DNA from: Dasania sp. GY-MA-18
GTDB taxonomy: Bacteria > Pseudomonadota > Gammaproteobacteria > Pseudomonadales > Dasaniaceae
NCBI RefSeq assembly: GCF_024734385.1
Contig: NZ_JANHAP010000010.1
Location: 1-64,000 of the forward strand
DNA: 64,000 nt
Direction of reading: 5' to 3'
The notes beneath the pieces are model-generated. The model was not told where the DNA came from. It saw nothing but the letters and a program-made list of their open reading frames with translations, and made no database searches. This document shows, in pieces, positions 15,876 through 26,399 of this stretch. Each line of letters starts with the position of its first letter. Within the stretch, counting starts at the first letter, position 1. The translations under genes and the position numbers were made by a program.

Positions 15876-18473
15876 TTACTCTTGCGCCTGCACGGCTCCC
15901 TGAGTAAATACCACCTGCTCGCCATCAAGCTCAGCGCTAATACTGGCCCCTGCCACAAACTTACCTTGCAATAAATCCTGCGCTAAAGGGTTTTCTATGT
16001 ATTGCTGTATAGCCCGCTTTAAAGGTCTGGCGCCATAGACTGGATCAAAGCCTATGCTGGTAATTTTATCCATTACCGCATCACTAAGCTCCAAACCTAA
16101 GCCTTTCTCTTTTAAACGCTTGCGCAATATCGCTAATTGTATATCGGCGATGCCGCGAATCTGAGCCTGATCTAAGGGGTGGAACACCACGCTCTCATCG
16201 ATACGGTTAACAAACTCAGGGCGGAAGTGCTTACCTACCACCGCCATTACCGCAGCCTTCATTTGCGGGTAATCGCCGTGGCTGACTGCCAGTTCCTGAA
16301 TAACATCAGAACCTAGATTAGAGGTCATCACTATCACAGTATTACGAAAATCTACGGTGCGGCCCTGGCCATCGGTGAGGCGGCCATCGTCTAATACCTG
16401 CAATAAAATATTAAAAACATCGGGATGCGCTTTTTCCACCTCGTCGAGCAATAACACTGAATAAGGCCGGCGGCGTACCGCCTCGGTTAAATAACCACCC
16501 TCTTCATAACCTACATAACCGGGAGGCGCTCCCACTAAGCGGGCGACGGAATGCTTCTCCATAAACTCCGACATATCAATACGCACCATGGCCTCTTCGG
16601 TATCAAACAAGAAGCTAGCCAAGGCTTTGCATAATTCCGTTTTACCCACCCCAGTTGGCCCCAAAAAGAGAAAAGAACCATTGGGACGATTGGGATCAGC
16701 CAAACCTGCCCGCGAGCGGCGCACGGCATTGGCAACTGCAGTGACCGCCTCGTGCTGACCCACCACACGCTGATGCAAAAACGACTCCATACGCAGTAAT
16801 TTTTCACGCTCGCCTTCCAGCATTTTGGATACGGGTATACCGGTCCAGCGCGAAACCACCTCGGCAACTTCTTCGTCGGTGACCTTATTACGCAACAAGG
16901 TCATCTCCATCATTTCGGCTTGGCCAGCCATATCCAGTTGCTTTTCTAACTCGGGAATTTTGCCGTATTGCAACTCGGACATACGAGTTAAGTCACTGGC
17001 TCTTTGCGCGGCTTCTAACTCTACCCGCGCTTGCTCCAAGGCCTCTTTAATTTTTTGCGAACCGTGCAGGGCCGCTTTTTCGGACTTCCATACCTCTTCC
17101 AAATCGGCAAATTTTTTCTCTGCTTTTTCTATATCTTTATTCAAAATATCCAACTGTTTTAAGGCGGCAGTATCGCTGTCTTTTTTTACCGCCTCGCGCT
17201 GAATTTTTAATTGAATTAGGCGACGCTCAAGCCTATCCAAATCTTCGGGCTTGGAGTCTATCTCCATACGTATACGGCTACCGGCCTCGTCGATTAAATC
17301 GATAGCCTTATCGGGCAACTGCCTATCGGTAATATAACGCTGTGACAACTTAGCGGCGGCAATAATAGCGGAGTCGGTAATATCGACACCGTGGTGCACT
17401 TCGTAACGCTCTTTTAAGCCGCGCAAAATTGCGATGGTATCTTCTTCACTAGGTTCATCCACCAGCACTTTTTGAAAGCGGCGCTCTAATGCAGCATCTT
17501 TCTCTAGGTATTGCCTGTATTCGTTTAAGGTGGTGGCGCCCACACAGTGCAGTTCACCACGCGCCAAGGCAGGCTTTAACATATTGCCTGCGTCCATAGC
17601 GCCTTCGGCTTTACCGGCACCCACCATGGTGTGCAGCTCATCAATAAATAAAATGACCTGACCTTCTTGTTTAGACAATTCGTTTAACAAAGCTTTTAAA
17701 CGCTCTTCAAACTCGCCGCGAAATTTTGCACCCGCCAATAGCGAACCTAAGTCCAAGGACAACAAGCGTTTGTTTTTTAAACCTTCGGGCACCTCGCCAT
17801 TAACAATACGTTGCGCCAAGCCCTCAACAATCGCGGTTTTACCTACGCCGGGCTCACCTATTAAAACGGGGTTGTTTTTAGTGCGACGCTGTAACACTTG
17901 CACCGTGCGACGAATCTCATCATCGCGACCGATCACTGGGTCTAACTTACCCTGCTCGGCGCGCTCAGTTAAATCTATGGTGTACTTTTCTAAAGCTTGA
18001 CGTGATTCCTCAGCAGCAGGATCATCAATAGTATCTCCGCCGCGCACTTGCTCTACAGCTTCTTGCAAAGATTTTTTATCTACCCCTACATCTTCCAATA
18101 AGGAAGCAATCGTGTTTTTAGTTTCAAACAAAGCCAGTAAAACTGTCTCGCAGGATATATAAGCATCTTTTTTTTGCTGTGATAACTTATCGGCAACATT
18201 CATTAAACGCGCCAAATCGTTAGACATTAAAATATCACCGGCACCGCCTTGCACTGTAGGCAAAGCCTCTAAGGCATCGGCAATCACTTCACGCAAACGG
18301 CTAATGCTCGCACCCGCCTGAGAAAGCAAAGGGCGTACGGAACCACCACGCTGCTCCAGCATGGCTGATAATAAATGTATGGGCTCTATAAACTGCTGGT
18401 CTTTGCCTATCGCCAGGGACTGGGCATCGGACAATGCCGTTTGTAATTGATTGGTTAAACGGTCAACTCGCAT
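15876..18473 (-). CDS. clpB: ATP-dependent disaggregase ClpB
   Basis: An 865-residue Hsp100 chaperone that, with DnaK, threads and resolubilises aggregated proteins. In order: the N-terminal Clp repeat domain (about 1-145), AAA+ 1 with Walker A GEPGVGKT (near 205) and Walker [11 protein letters not shown], the long coiled-coil middle domain (about 400-525) that distinguishes ClpB from ClpA, AAA+ 2 with GPTGVGKT (near 605) and [11 protein letters not shown], and the C-terminal D2-small domain. There is no ClpP-binding loop. Length equals the usual ~860. A heat-shock promoter is expected but I did not identify one. Confidence 0.97.
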   Translation of the reverse strand: MRVDRLTNQLQTALSDAQSLAIGKDQQFIEPIHLLSAMLEQRGGSVRPLLSQAGASISRLREVIADALEALPTVQGGAGDILMSNDLARLMNVADKLSQQKKDAYISCETVLLALFETKNTIASLLEDVGVDKKSLQEAVEQVRGGDTIDDPAAEESRQALEKYTIDLTERAEQGKLDPVIGRDDEIRRTVQVLQRRTKNNPVLIGEPGVGKTAIVEGLAQRIVNGEVPEGLKNKRLLSLDLGSLLAGAKFRGEFEERLKALLNELSKQEGQVILFIDELHTMVGAGKAEGAMDAGNMLKPALARGELHCVGATTLNEYRQYLEKDAALERRFQKVLVDEPSEEDTIAILRGLKERYEVHHGVDITDSAIIAAAKLSQRYITDRQLPDKAIDLIDEAGSRIRMEIDSKPEDLDRLERRLIQLKIQREAVKKDSDTAALKQLDILNKDIEKAEKKFADLEEVWKSEKAALHGSQKIKEALEQARVELEAAQRASDLTRMSELQYGKIPELEKQLDMAGQAEMMEMTLLRNKVTDEEVAEVVSRWTGIPVSKMLEGEREKLLRMESFLHQRVVGQHEAVTAVANAVRRSRAGLADPNRPNGSFLFLGPTGVGKTELCKALASFLFDTEEAMVRIDMSEFMEKHSVARLVGAPPGYVGYEEGGYLTEAVRRRPYSVLLLDEVEKAHPDVFNILLQVLDDGRLTDGQGRTVDFRNTVIVMTSNLGSDVIQELAVSHGDYPQMKAAVMAVVGKHFRPEFVNRIDESVVFHPLDQAQIRGIADIQLAILRKRLKEKGLGLELSDAVMDKITSIGFDPVYGARPLKRAIQQYIENPLAQDLLQGKFVAGASISAELDGEQVVFTQGAVQAQE

Positions 18474-18590
18474 GACTCACCTCTATAAAGTGTAATAAGC
18501 CCTGTAGGCCATGGCTTATTCATAATAGTTACTAATAAAAAAGAAGTGTGGGCTTAATCTTGAATATCAAGTGTGCAGCTAAAGAAAAGC

Positions 18591-19349
18591 CTATGCTTTG
18601 CGATAAATCAAACTTGCCATACGGCCGGTGACGCCATCGCGCCGGTAGGAGTAAAAACGCCGTTCATCAGCATAGCTGCAATACTGGCCACCGTAGATTG
18701 CAGCTACGCCCACCGACTGTAGTTGATTGCGCGCTAATTGGTATAGGTCAGCCATATAATGCTGCGGCCTATGACTGGCAGTAAATGCGTTTTGATTGCG
18801 GACTTTAAGCGCCACAAACTGCTGGCGCACCTCAGCGCCCACCTCAAAATATTGAGCGCTAATTGCCGGGCCCAACCAAACCAATAACTGCTGCGGCTGA
18901 GCCTGCATCCTAGCCACGGCCCGCTCTAAAATCCCTGCCACCAAGCCTCGCCAACCAGCGTGTATAGCCGCCACCTGAGTACCGGCCTGATCGCATATTA
19001 GCACTGGCAAGCAATCCGCAGTTTGCACTACGCAAACACGATTTAAGGCTGAACTAATAGCGCCATCGGCGTCCACATGCTCAGGCGCAGAGGGCGTCAG
19101 CTCGATAATGTCAGTACTATGGGTTTGATTAAGCCACACCGGCGCTGAGGGAAGCCGGCATTGCTGGCTAATAATTTGGCGGTTGCGCTGCACATTTGCC
19201 GGCTCATCCCCCACATGCGTAGCAGGGTTTAAGCTGGCGTAGGGTGGCGCGCTAACGCCCCCCTGACGACAGCTAACCCAGGCAACAATGTTGCTGGGGG
19301 CTGGCCAATCCGGCTGTAAATAATCGCCGGGCTTAGCTGTCGTGCTCAT
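18591..19349 (-). CDS. pgeF: PgeF (YfiH) peptidoglycan-editing / multicopper-like purine phosphorylase
   Basis: A 252-residue member of the YfiH/LACC1 family. Zn-ligand motifs are present: NQTHSTD, the cysteine in TADCLPVL and AIHAGWRGL. E. coli YfiH removes wrongly incorporated residues from UDP-MurNAc peptides; family members also have adenosine phosphorylase/deaminase or laccase-like activity. I start at the ATG at 19349 (MSTTAKPGDYLQPDWPAP); it overlaps the end of rluD by 17 bases, the conserved rluD-pgeF pairing, with clpB downstream. Confidence 0.92.
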   Translation of the reverse strand: MSTTAKPGDYLQPDWPAPSNIVAWVSCRQGGVSAPPYASLNPATHVGDEPANVQRNRQIISQQCRLPSAPVWLNQTHSTDIIELTPSAPEHVDADGAISSALNRVCVVQTADCLPVLICDQAGTQVAAIHAGWRGLVAGILERAVARMQAQPQQLLVWLGPAISAQYFEVGAEVRQQFVALKVRNQNAFTASHRPQHYMADLYQLARNQLQSVGVAAIYGGQYCSYADERRFYSYRRDGVTGRMASLIYRKA

Positions 19350-20286
19350 TAAGCACAACTAATAACTGCTGCATATCGGCGGGCAAATCCACTTCCCAGG
19401 CGATTTCTTCATCCGTATCGGGGTGGATAAGCTCCAACCGGCGAGCGTGCAGGGCTTGGCGACCAAAGCCACGCAGAGTATCGATTAACTCGTTACTAGC
19501 GCCCTTAGGAATACGCGGGCGCCCCGCATACATAGGGTCACCCACCAGCGGGTATTTAATATGTGCCATGTGCACACGGATTTGATGGGTACGACCTGTT
19601 TCCAGCATGCAGCGCACATGGGTATGGTGGCCGTAGCGCTGTATTACCCGGTAGTGAGTAATCGCCTCTTTACCACCGATTGCCGATACCGCCATTTTTT
19701 TGCGTTGCTTAGGGTGCCTGGCCAAGGGCTCGTCCACAGTGCCGCCGCCGGTCATACGGCCCATGCACACGGCCTCATACTCGCGATGCACGGTGCGATC
19801 TTGCAGCTGATTGACCAAATGGTTTTGCGCCGCGAGGGTCTTGGCGACCACCATTAACCCCGAGGTGTCTTTATCCAGCCTGTGGACTATACCCGCCCTA
19901 GGCACACTGGCCGAATCGGGGTAGTGATGCAATATGGCATTTAATAAGGTACCGCTGCCATTGCCAGCACCGGGGTGTACCACTAGGCCCGCAGGCTTAT
20001 TAATCACCAGCAAGGCCTGGTCTTCATAGACTATATCCAACGCGATGGCCTCGGCCTCCCAGCGCTCTTCGTTTTCCACCTCTACCGCTAAAGCCAGCTG
20101 CTCGCCGCCTATGAGCTTATCGCGGGGCTTTTTCACCTCGCCATCAACCGTGAGCACGCCCTCTTTAATCCACTGCTGTAAGCGGGCGCGGGAATAATCG
20201 GGGAACAACTGCGCTGCCACTTGATCTAAGCGTGCGCCACGCAGGTCATCTGGGACCTGAGCATGCAATTGGATAGTTTCTGCCAT
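19333..20286 (-). CDS. rluD: 23S rRNA pseudouridine synthase RluD
   Basis: A 317-residue pseudouridine synthase that modifies 23S rRNA helix 69 (positions 1911/1915/1917 in E. coli). It has an N-terminal S4 RNA-binding domain (about 17-75) and the RluA-type catalytic domain with HRLDKDTSGLMV (135-146; catalytic Asp138). Downstream are GRTHQIRVHM and the C-terminal ALHARRLELIHP. It overlaps pgeF and is divergent from bamD, as in many gammaproteobacteria. Confidence 0.96.
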   Translation of the reverse strand: MAETIQLHAQVPDDLRGARLDQVAAQLFPDYSRARLQQWIKEGVLTVDGEVKKPRDKLIGGEQLALAVEVENEERWEAEAIALDIVYEDQALLVINKPAGLVVHPGAGNGSGTLLNAILHHYPDSASVPRAGIVHRLDKDTSGLMVVAKTLAAQNHLVNQLQDRTVHREYEAVCMGRMTGGGTVDEPLARHPKQRKKMAVSAIGGKEAITHYRVIQRYGHHTHVRCMLETGRTHQIRVHMAHIKYPLVGDPMYAGRPRIPKGASNELIDTLRGFGRQALHARRLELIHPDTDEEIAWEVDLPADMQQLLVVLNEHDS

Positions 20287-20418
20287 TAGGGGCCTTTATT
20301 TATAAGCAGCGCACTTTATGCGAAACAGTGGCTGTGGTTAAATACTCGGCTTGCATCTAGCAAGACCTTGCGGGAACAATAAAGCCGCATTGTATATGAA
20401 TTTTGGGGATATCGTTGA

Positions 20419-21297
20419 ATGAACACAGTAGTTAAGACCATTTTTCTGAGCGCGCTGCTAGGCCTTAGCGCCTGCGCCACCGACGATGTCTCCCCGCAGG
20501 ACCTGAGCGAGCGCGAATTATACGATAGAGCCCAGCAAAGCTTGGACGATATGCGCTTTGATACCGCCGTTAAGCGCTTTCAGCTATTAGAAGCCCGCTT
20601 CCCCTTTGGCCCCTATGCCGAACAAGCTCAACTAGAAATCATTTACGCCCACCTGCGCAGCATAGAGCCCGAGGCCGCCATCGCCGCCGCAGACCGTTTT
20701 ATCCGCCTACACCCGCAAAGCCCCAACCTGGACTATGCCTATTATATGAAGGGCTTGGCCAACTACACCGAAGGCGATGGTTTTCTAGACCAGTTTATGC
20801 CCACCGATATGACCGAACGCGATCCCGGCTCAGCTTTAAAAGCCTTTGAAGATTTTCGTCAGCTACTGTACCGCTTTCCTGATAGCAGCTATGCCCCTGA
20901 CGCCAGAGCCCGTATGGTTTACCTGCGCAACCGCCTGGCCCGCTATGAAATCAATGTTGCCAACTACTACTTTAAACGCAAAGCCTATGTAGCCGCCGCC
21001 AACCGTGGCCGCTATGTGGTTGAAAACTATAGCCAAACCCCCGCTGTAGCTGATGGCTTGGCGGTTATGATACAGGCCTATATGTTACTGGGCTTAGATG
21101 ACCTGGCTGAAAACTCATTAAAAGTCTTAGCCAGCAACCATCCCAAGCATCCCTCTTTGGATAAAAAAGGTCGCTTTATCCCCAAGTTCACCCTAGAGGA
21201 TGAAGAGGGTTCTACGATTAATAAGCTAACCTTGGGCTTATTTGATAGAGCTGATCCCCCTAAGTTTGATAACCGCCCCGATTACATGATTCGCTAA
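20419..21297 (+). CDS. bamD: Outer-membrane assembly lipoprotein BamD
   Basis: A 292-residue lipoprotein of the BAM complex that folds beta-barrel proteins into the outer membrane. The lipobox is LSAC with Cys19; the body is five TPR-like helical repeats, starting with [20 protein letters not shown] and including the conserved [15 protein letters not shown]. It is slightly longer than E. coli BamD (245), with an acidic C-terminal tail as in pseudomonads. Divergent from rluD; nadE follows 18 bases later. Confidence 0.95.
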   Translation: MNTVVKTIFLSALLGLSACATDDVSPQDLSERELYDRAQQSLDDMRFDTAVKRFQLLEARFPFGPYAEQAQLEIIYAHLRSIEPEAAIAAADRFIRLHPQSPNLDYAYYMKGLANYTEGDGFLDQFMPTDMTERDPGSALKAFEDFRQLLYRFPDSSYAPDARARMVYLRNRLARYEINVANYYFKRKAYVAAANRGRYVVENYSQTPAVADGLAVMIQAYMLLGLDDLAENSLKVLASNHPKHPSLDKKGRFIPKFTLEDEEGSTINKLTLGLFDRADPPKFDNRPDYMIR

Positions 21298-21315
21298 GAC
21301 TATTGATAAATTACT

Positions 21316-22164
21316 ATGACCAACACTGAGCTAGCACAGCACATCATCCAAGAAATGCGGGTACTGCCCCACATAGATGTAGATTTTGAAATACAGCGTA
21401 GAGTGGGCTTTATTAAACAGCAATTACAGGCCTCAGGTTTAAAACACCTCATACTAGGCATTAGTGGCGGCATAGACTCCACCACCTGTGGCCGCTTAGC
21501 GCAGCTAGCCGTTAACGAACTCAATGCCGACGACCCAGCTAAGCCCTATCAATTTATTGCCGTACGCCTGCCCTTTGGCATACAAGCTGATGAGGACGAC
21601 GCCCAAGCCGCAGTGGATTTTATTCAACCCAGCCAGCGCTTGAGCTTAAATATTAAATTAGGTGCCGAGGGTATACACGAAGAGACTTTACTCGCCTTAC
21701 AGCAAAGCCAATTGCTAAACGCCCCGCAGGCCGCCATAGACTTTTCCAAAGGCAATGTAAAAGCCCGCACCCGTATGGTGGCGCAATACCATGTGGCCGG
21801 TATTTTAGGTGGCTTGGTATTGGGCACCGATCACTCCGCCGAAAACATCACCGGCTTCTTCACCAAATGGGGCGATGGCGCCTGTGACTTAGCGCCGCTG
21901 TTTGGCCTTAGCAAACGCCAGGTTAAGCAATTAGCACAGAAGCTAGGCGCGCCCGCGCAACTGATAGAAAAAGCACCTACTGCCGACCTAGAATGCCTAA
22001 GCCCACAAAAAGCTGACGAAGACGCCCTGGGCATGAGCTACGACCAGCTGGATGATTTTTTAGAAGGCAAAGCTGTAGAGCCTGCCATACTGGAAAAGAT
22101 TATTAACATCTATACTAAGACCCAACATAAGCGCGCACCTATACCCACGATCTACGATAACTAG
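21316..22164 (+). CDS. nadE: NH3-dependent NAD+ synthetase
   Basis: A 282-residue N-type ATP pyrophosphatase that amidates deamido-NAD to NAD with ammonia. The PP-loop SGGIDS is at 50-55 in [15 protein letters not shown]; the conserved [19 protein letters not shown] and [15 protein letters not shown] segments match the E. coli type. There is no N-terminal nitrilase domain, so it uses ammonia, not glutamine. It lies between bamD and pilS; from memory, P. aeruginosa has no nadE at this spot. Confidence 0.95.
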   Translation: MTNTELAQHIIQEMRVLPHIDVDFEIQRRVGFIKQQLQASGLKHLILGISGGIDSTTCGRLAQLAVNELNADDPAKPYQFIAVRLPFGIQADEDDAQAAVDFIQPSQRLSLNIKLGAEGIHEETLLALQQSQLLNAPQAAIDFSKGNVKARTRMVAQYHVAGILGGLVLGTDHSAENITGFFTKWGDGACDLAPLFGLSKRQVKQLAQKLGAPAQLIEKAPTADLECLSPQKADEDALGMSYDQLDDFLEGKAVEPAILEKIINIYTKTQHKRAPIPTIYDN

Positions 22165-22204
22165 CGGCTTACACAACATCCAATAATTAATAAGTGGCCC
22201 TGCG

Positions 22205-23812
22205 TTGAAAACCTCCAGCCTAGAATTAGCCGAACAAAAAACACAGGCGCAAAACCTTACCCTGCTTAAGGTATACAGCGTATATAGGCTAATACTGGCA
22301 GCAGGTCTCTTATTCAGTTTTTATTTTTTTGATGAAAATCGCATAGTCGGTAATATCAAACCCACGTTATTCATCTACGCAGGCTACAGCTACCTTATTA
22401 TTAACATGCTCAGCTGTGGCTTTATATTGCCGCGGCTTAAACCCTTAGGTAAGCAACGTTTATTTCTCACGTTTTTTGTAGACATAGTTGCCATATTATT
22501 AATAGTCGACAGCACCGGTGGTGTTAAGAGCGGTCTAGGCATTTTGTTGGTAGTCATTATTGCCGCCAGCAGCATAGTGATTACCGGCCAAATAGCGACA
22601 CTGCTTGCCGCCATAGCCAGCATCTTCCTGCTAGCCGATACCTTTCGTTTAATTGCACAAAACTATTTAACCCAATCCAGCATCTTCCCTAGCGGGGTGT
22701 TAGGGCTGGTTTTGTTTGCCACCAGTTTTTTTATTCAGTCGCTATCGCAGCGCATGCGCAAGTCGCAATTAGAGGCAGAGCAAAGCGCCGCCCAAGCACA
22801 GCGCCAAGAACGGCTCAACCAGCTCATAGTGCAACGCATGCAAACCGGTATTATTGTTACTGACAATAGCGGCCGCATTACCACTAGCAACCAGGCCGCC
22901 AAAGCTTTATTAAATAACAGCAATAGCGACATATTACCCCCCGTATTATTTCAGCAGCTGTCGCAATGGCTATCCTCACCCAGCATACGCCACCAACCTT
23001 TTAAAACTTCCGAGTCCGGCCCAGAAGTGCAGGCCAATTTTTCAGGCTTAGATAATGAAAAAGAAACCCTAATATTTTTAGAGGATAATCGCCAAATCAC
23101 CCAGCGCGCCCAAGATATTAAACTGGCCTCATTAGGCCGACTAACCGCCAGCATAGCCCATGAGATACGCAACCCTTTAGGGGCTATCAGCCATGCAGCA
23201 CAGCTATTAAAAGAGTCTACCCACCTAGCCGATGCTGACCTGCGACTGAGCGGTATTATTCAAAATCATTGCCAACGCATGAATCAAGTCATAGAAAACA
23301 TATTACAATTATCGCGCCGCAAAGCTCCGAGCATAGAAACCATCAACCTCAACGAATGGCTAGAGCAGTTTATTATCGACTTCACCCAACATCACCCCGA
23401 TGCGGTAATACGCTTATTGTCTTTGCACCCCAACTGCCTAGCAACAGTAGACGAAAGCCAGTTACAGCAAGTGCTGAGCAACCTAATGGAAAACGGCATA
23501 CGCTATAGCAAAAAGAAAACCGGACAGGGCAGCCTACAACTTATCGTCAATATTGATGACAATAAAAAGCTGCCTTACCTGGATATAGTAGATGATGGCG
23601 AAGGCATCTCCAGCGAGCAGCAAAGCCATTTATTTGAACCCTTTTTCACTACTGAATCATCCGGCACCGGCCTAGGTTTATTTATTGCTCGCGAAATGTG
23701 TGAGGCCAATCAAATACGCCTAGACTATCTTATCAATAACGGCAAAAGTACCTTTAGACTCAGCTTTTCCCATCACGAAAAGCGCTTGTCTCAGCACACG
23801 CCGCTAAACTAA
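22205..23812 (+). CDS. pilS: PilS, sensor histidine kinase for type IV pilin expression
   Basis: A 535-residue membrane kinase with about six N-terminal helices (22-180), a PAS-like domain (about 205-300), HisKA with phospho-acceptor His319 in SIAHEIRNPLGA (the same number as P. aeruginosa PilS), and HATPase_c with DDGEGI and GTGLGLFIA. In pseudomonads PilS senses membrane pilin levels and phosphorylates PilR. The start is TTG at 22205. pilR follows 26 bases downstream. Confidence 0.94.
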   Translation: MKTSSLELAEQKTQAQNLTLLKVYSVYRLILAAGLLFSFYFFDENRIVGNIKPTLFIYAGYSYLIINMLSCGFILPRLKPLGKQRLFLTFFVDIVAILLIVDSTGGVKSGLGILLVVIIAASSIVITGQIATLLAAIASIFLLADTFRLIAQNYLTQSSIFPSGVLGLVLFATSFFIQSLSQRMRKSQLEAEQSAAQAQRQERLNQLIVQRMQTGIIVTDNSGRITTSNQAAKALLNNSNSDILPPVLFQQLSQWLSSPSIRHQPFKTSESGPEVQANFSGLDNEKETLIFLEDNRQITQRAQDIKLASLGRLTASIAHEIRNPLGAISHAAQLLKESTHLADADLRLSGIIQNHCQRMNQVIENILQLSRRKAPSIETINLNEWLEQFIIDFTQHHPDAVIRLLSLHPNCLATVDESQLQQVLSNLMENGIRYSKKKTGQGSLQLIVNIDDNKKLPYLDIVDDGEGISSEQQSHLFEPFFTTESSGTGLGLFIAREMCEANQIRLDYLINNGKSTFRLSFSHHEKRLSQHTPLN

Positions 23813-23838
23813 ATGCCTACTTACCCAAAAGCACTGCC

Positions 23839-25203
23839 ATGACTAAAGCACATATTTTAATTATTGATGATGAACCCGATATACGTGAGCTATTAGAAAT
23901 CACTATTAGCCGCATGGGACTAAACACCAGCAGTGCTGCCACCGTAGCGGAAGCTCTGGCGCTGCTCAACAGCGGCAGTAAGTTTCACCTGTGCCTAACA
24001 GATATGAAACTGCCCGATGGTCAGGGCCTTGATATTATTGAGCACATACAAAACCATCTGCCCGAGTTGCCAGTCGCCATGATCACCGCCTTTGGCAGCG
24101 TGGAAACCGCCATTAGCGCCTTAAAAGCAGGCGCCTTTGATTTTGTTAACAAGCCTATAGATTTGGAGCGACTGCGCCAGCTAATAGAAACAGCTTTAAA
24201 ACTAGAACTTACCGATAGCAACCCACAGTTTGAGCAAGTACAACTACTGGGCAATGCGCCCGCCATACAAAAGCTGCGCGGACAAATAAATAAACTAGCC
24301 CGCAGCCAGGCGCCGGTTTATATCAGCGGTGAGTCCGGTAGCGGCAAAGAAGTGGTCGCCCGCCTAATCCACAGCAATGGCCCGCGCAGCAGCAACCCCT
24401 TTATACCGGTCAACTGTGGTGCCATCCCCTCAGAGCTAATGGAAAGCGAATTTTTCGGCCATGTTAAAGGCAGTTTTAGCGGCGCTATAGATAATAAGGT
24501 AGGGCTATTTGAAGCAGCCAATGGCGGCACTTTATTTCTTGATGAAGTAGCCGACCTGCCCCTGCCTATGCAAGTTAAGTTACTGCGCGCAATCCAAGAA
24601 AAAGCCATACGCAAAGTCGGCAGCAATGACGAAGTCTCTATCGATGTACGCATACTGAGCGCCACCCATAAAGATTTAAACAAGGAGGTAGAACACGAAC
24701 GTTTTCGCAATGACCTGTTTTACCGCATCAACGTAATAGAACTAAACGTACCACCGTTACGCGAACGCGTCGAAGATATACCCTTACTGGCCGACTTTAG
24801 CCTCAGCAAACTGGCCCAAGAGTGGCAGACTAAAAAACCAGAGCTCAGCACTAGCGCCATTGCCGCCCTCAACCAGCACAGCTTCCCCGGCAACGTGCGT
24901 GAATTAGAAAACACCCTAGAGCGCGCTGCTACTTTATGTGAAGGCAATATTATAGAGGCCCACGACTTACAGCTAATTAACCCAGCCCCCACTAACACCA
25001 CAGAAACCACTAACAGCAGCCTGCCATCCAGCGAAGCCGCCTTTGGCGACCTAGACGGCTACTTAGAACAAATAGAAACGGCAGCGTTGAAAAAAGCCCT
25101 GGAACACTGCCGCTGGAACAAAACCGCAGCCGCGGAGTTACTGGGAATCTCTTTTAGGCAAATGCGCCATAGAGTGAAAAAGCTAGGGCTGGACGATGAT
25201 TAA
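23839..25203 (+). CDS. pilR: PilR, sigma54-dependent response regulator
   Basis: A 454-residue NtrC-family activator: receiver domain (phospho-acceptor Asp55 in LCLTDMKLPDG), AAA+ domain with Walker A GESGSGKE (164-171) and Walker B GGTLFLDEVAD, and a C-terminal Fis-type HTH (about 415-450). It drives sigma54 transcription of the major pilin. The sigma54-contacting loop reads GSFSGA (211-216) where the consensus is GAFTGA and PilR usually GSFTGA, a Thr-to-Ser change. The major pilin gene is not in this window. Confidence 0.95.
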   Translation: MTKAHILIIDDEPDIRELLEITISRMGLNTSSAATVAEALALLNSGSKFHLCLTDMKLPDGQGLDIIEHIQNHLPELPVAMITAFGSVETAISALKAGAFDFVNKPIDLERLRQLIETALKLELTDSNPQFEQVQLLGNAPAIQKLRGQINKLARSQAPVYISGESGSGKEVVARLIHSNGPRSSNPFIPVNCGAIPSELMESEFFGHVKGSFSGAIDNKVGLFEAANGGTLFLDEVADLPLPMQVKLLRAIQEKAIRKVGSNDEVSIDVRILSATHKDLNKEVEHERFRNDLFYRINVIELNVPPLRERVEDIPLLADFSLSKLAQEWQTKKPELSTSAIAALNQHSFPGNVRELENTLERAATLCEGNIIEAHDLQLINPAPTNTTETTNSSLPSSEAAFGDLDGYLEQIETAALKKALEHCRWNKTAAAELLGISFRQMRHRVKKLGLDDD

Positions 25204-25276
25204 AATTTGCACAGCCGTGATTTTTAGGTAGAATCGGCCAATATAACAATAATCAACGCAACCAAGGATGGTCGCT

Positions 25277-25831
25277 ATGAAACTGCAGCAAGCAGCATAT
25301 ACGCTTATAGAGCTACTCACCGTATTATCCATCACAGCTATATTAATAGGTATGGCGCCACCGGCCTTTCAATCTCTGGTCAATAAGCACAAACAAGACG
25401 CTAGAACTGAGCACTTTTATACCAGCATTCAGTACGCCCGCTTATTGGCGATTGAAGAGGGGCACATCATCTCACTCTGCACCTCTATAGATGGCATTGT
25501 TTGTAACAAGGCGGCTTCAAATTATCTAATCGTATTTCACGATGAAAATAATAATAAAAAAGTTGATAACGATGAGCTCAAACAAAAAGTGAACATCCAA
25601 GCATTGGACTCACTAATCAGCATCAAAGTATCTGCGGGCCGGCACTATATTCGATTTCGTCCCGATGGCACCGCCATCGATTTTGGCCGCATCAAGATAT
25701 GCCCTCTCAGCCAAAACAATAATTATGCCGACGAGCTAGTGCTTAACTACGGTGGTCGGCTACGGCAGGGGCAAGATGCCGATAATGACGGCATTGTTGA
25801 AGGTAAAAATGGTAAGAATATACAGTGCTAA
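25277..25831 (+). CDS. fimT: FimT/GspH-like type IV pseudopilin
   Basis: A 184-residue minor pseudopilin with a class III leader: MKLQQAAYTLIELLTVLSIT, in which Glu at +5 is kept but the residue before the cut is Ala, not Gly. A GspH-like C-terminal domain and a terminal Cys follow. The ATG at 25277 is preferred over 25268 because AAGGA then sits 8 bases upstream. Its position after pilR matches fimT of pseudomonads. FimT proteins there are linked to DNA binding and natural transformation. It has an Asn/Lys-rich middle (NNNKKVDND). Confidence 0.82.
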   Translation: MKLQQAAYTLIELLTVLSITAILIGMAPPAFQSLVNKHKQDARTEHFYTSIQYARLLAIEEGHIISLCTSIDGIVCNKAASNYLIVFHDENNNKKVDNDELKQKVNIQALDSLISIKVSAGRHYIRFRPDGTAIDFGRIKICPLSQNNNYADELVLNYGGRLRQGQDADNDGIVEGKNGKNIQC

Positions 25832-25838
25832 CAACAAA

Positions 25839-25873
25839 TAATGGCACTAGGCCCTAGTGACTTAGTGCCATTA
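25839..25873. terminator. Hairpin between convergent fimT and pilE
   Basis: Arms TAATGGCACTA (25839-25849) and TAGTGCCATTA (25863-25873) with a 13-nt loop. It lies between two convergent stops. There is no long T run, so termination strength is uncertain. Confidence 0.6.
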
Positions 25874-25888
25874 CTTAATTAAGCATCA

Positions 25889-26353
25889 CTAGCAGCTTTT
25901 CTTCCAGCAATTTTCAGTGCCCGCCAAGGCCCCGTTATTATTTCTATCCCAAAATTTTTCGCCAGTACTTCTTAGCTCTATAAAACCATCACCCGCTTGG
26001 GCGTTTTTGGGTATAGCCCGCAGTATATAAGAAGTTCGGTCGGCTTGGTTGATGACCAAATCATAATACTTTGTACCACCATCTAAAGGAGCCTCAGTGG
26101 CATATATAACAGGCGCGGCATTAGCGCCTGCGGCTTCATCCCCTACGTCGCCATCCGCGTTGGCATAACTGCCGTTATTGGTAAACTCGCGTTCCATCGC
26201 AGAAGCAAAGCCAGCCATAGCCGACATAGCATCGGCACGGCGGCTGGCCGTCACATTTTCATTGTAAGCCGGTATAGCGATCGCAGCTAAAATACCTACT
26301 ATCGCTATTACTATCATTAGCTCTATTAAGGTAAAACCTTTTTGTTGATTCAT
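25889..26353 (-). CDS. pilE: PilE-type minor pilin
   Basis: A 154-residue type IV minor pilin with a short class III leader: MNQQKG then [20 protein letters not shown], including Gly at -1 and Glu at +5. The C-terminal domain ends ENCWKKSC, a plausible disulfide loop. It is last in the minor pilin operon, after pilY1, its place in P. aeruginosa, where PilE joins the priming complex at the pilus tip. Confidence 0.9.
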   Translation of the reverse strand: MNQQKGFTLIELMIVIAIVGILAAIAIPAYNENVTASRRADAMSAMAGFASAMEREFTNNGSYANADGDVGDEAAGANAAPVIYATEAPLDGGTKYYDLVINQADRTSYILRAIPKNAQAGDGFIELRSTGEKFWDRNNNGALAGTENCWKKSC

Positions 26354-26399
26354 TAATAAACCCTTTAAATATCCAACTTATAAATTGTTAAGCTTGGCA

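Noticed and set aside
16535-16867. 110-residue frame inside clpB in another reading frame
   Set aside because: Fully inside a conserved coding region; translation is low-quality Trp/Cys-rich sequence.
24318-24710. 130-residue antisense frame inside pilR
   Set aside because: Ser/Leu-rich shadow of the AAA+ domain; no ribosome site.
25843-25862. TGGCAC in the fimT-pilE gap as a sigma54 -24 element
   Set aside because: No GC at the -12 position; the bases are part of the hairpin between convergent genes.
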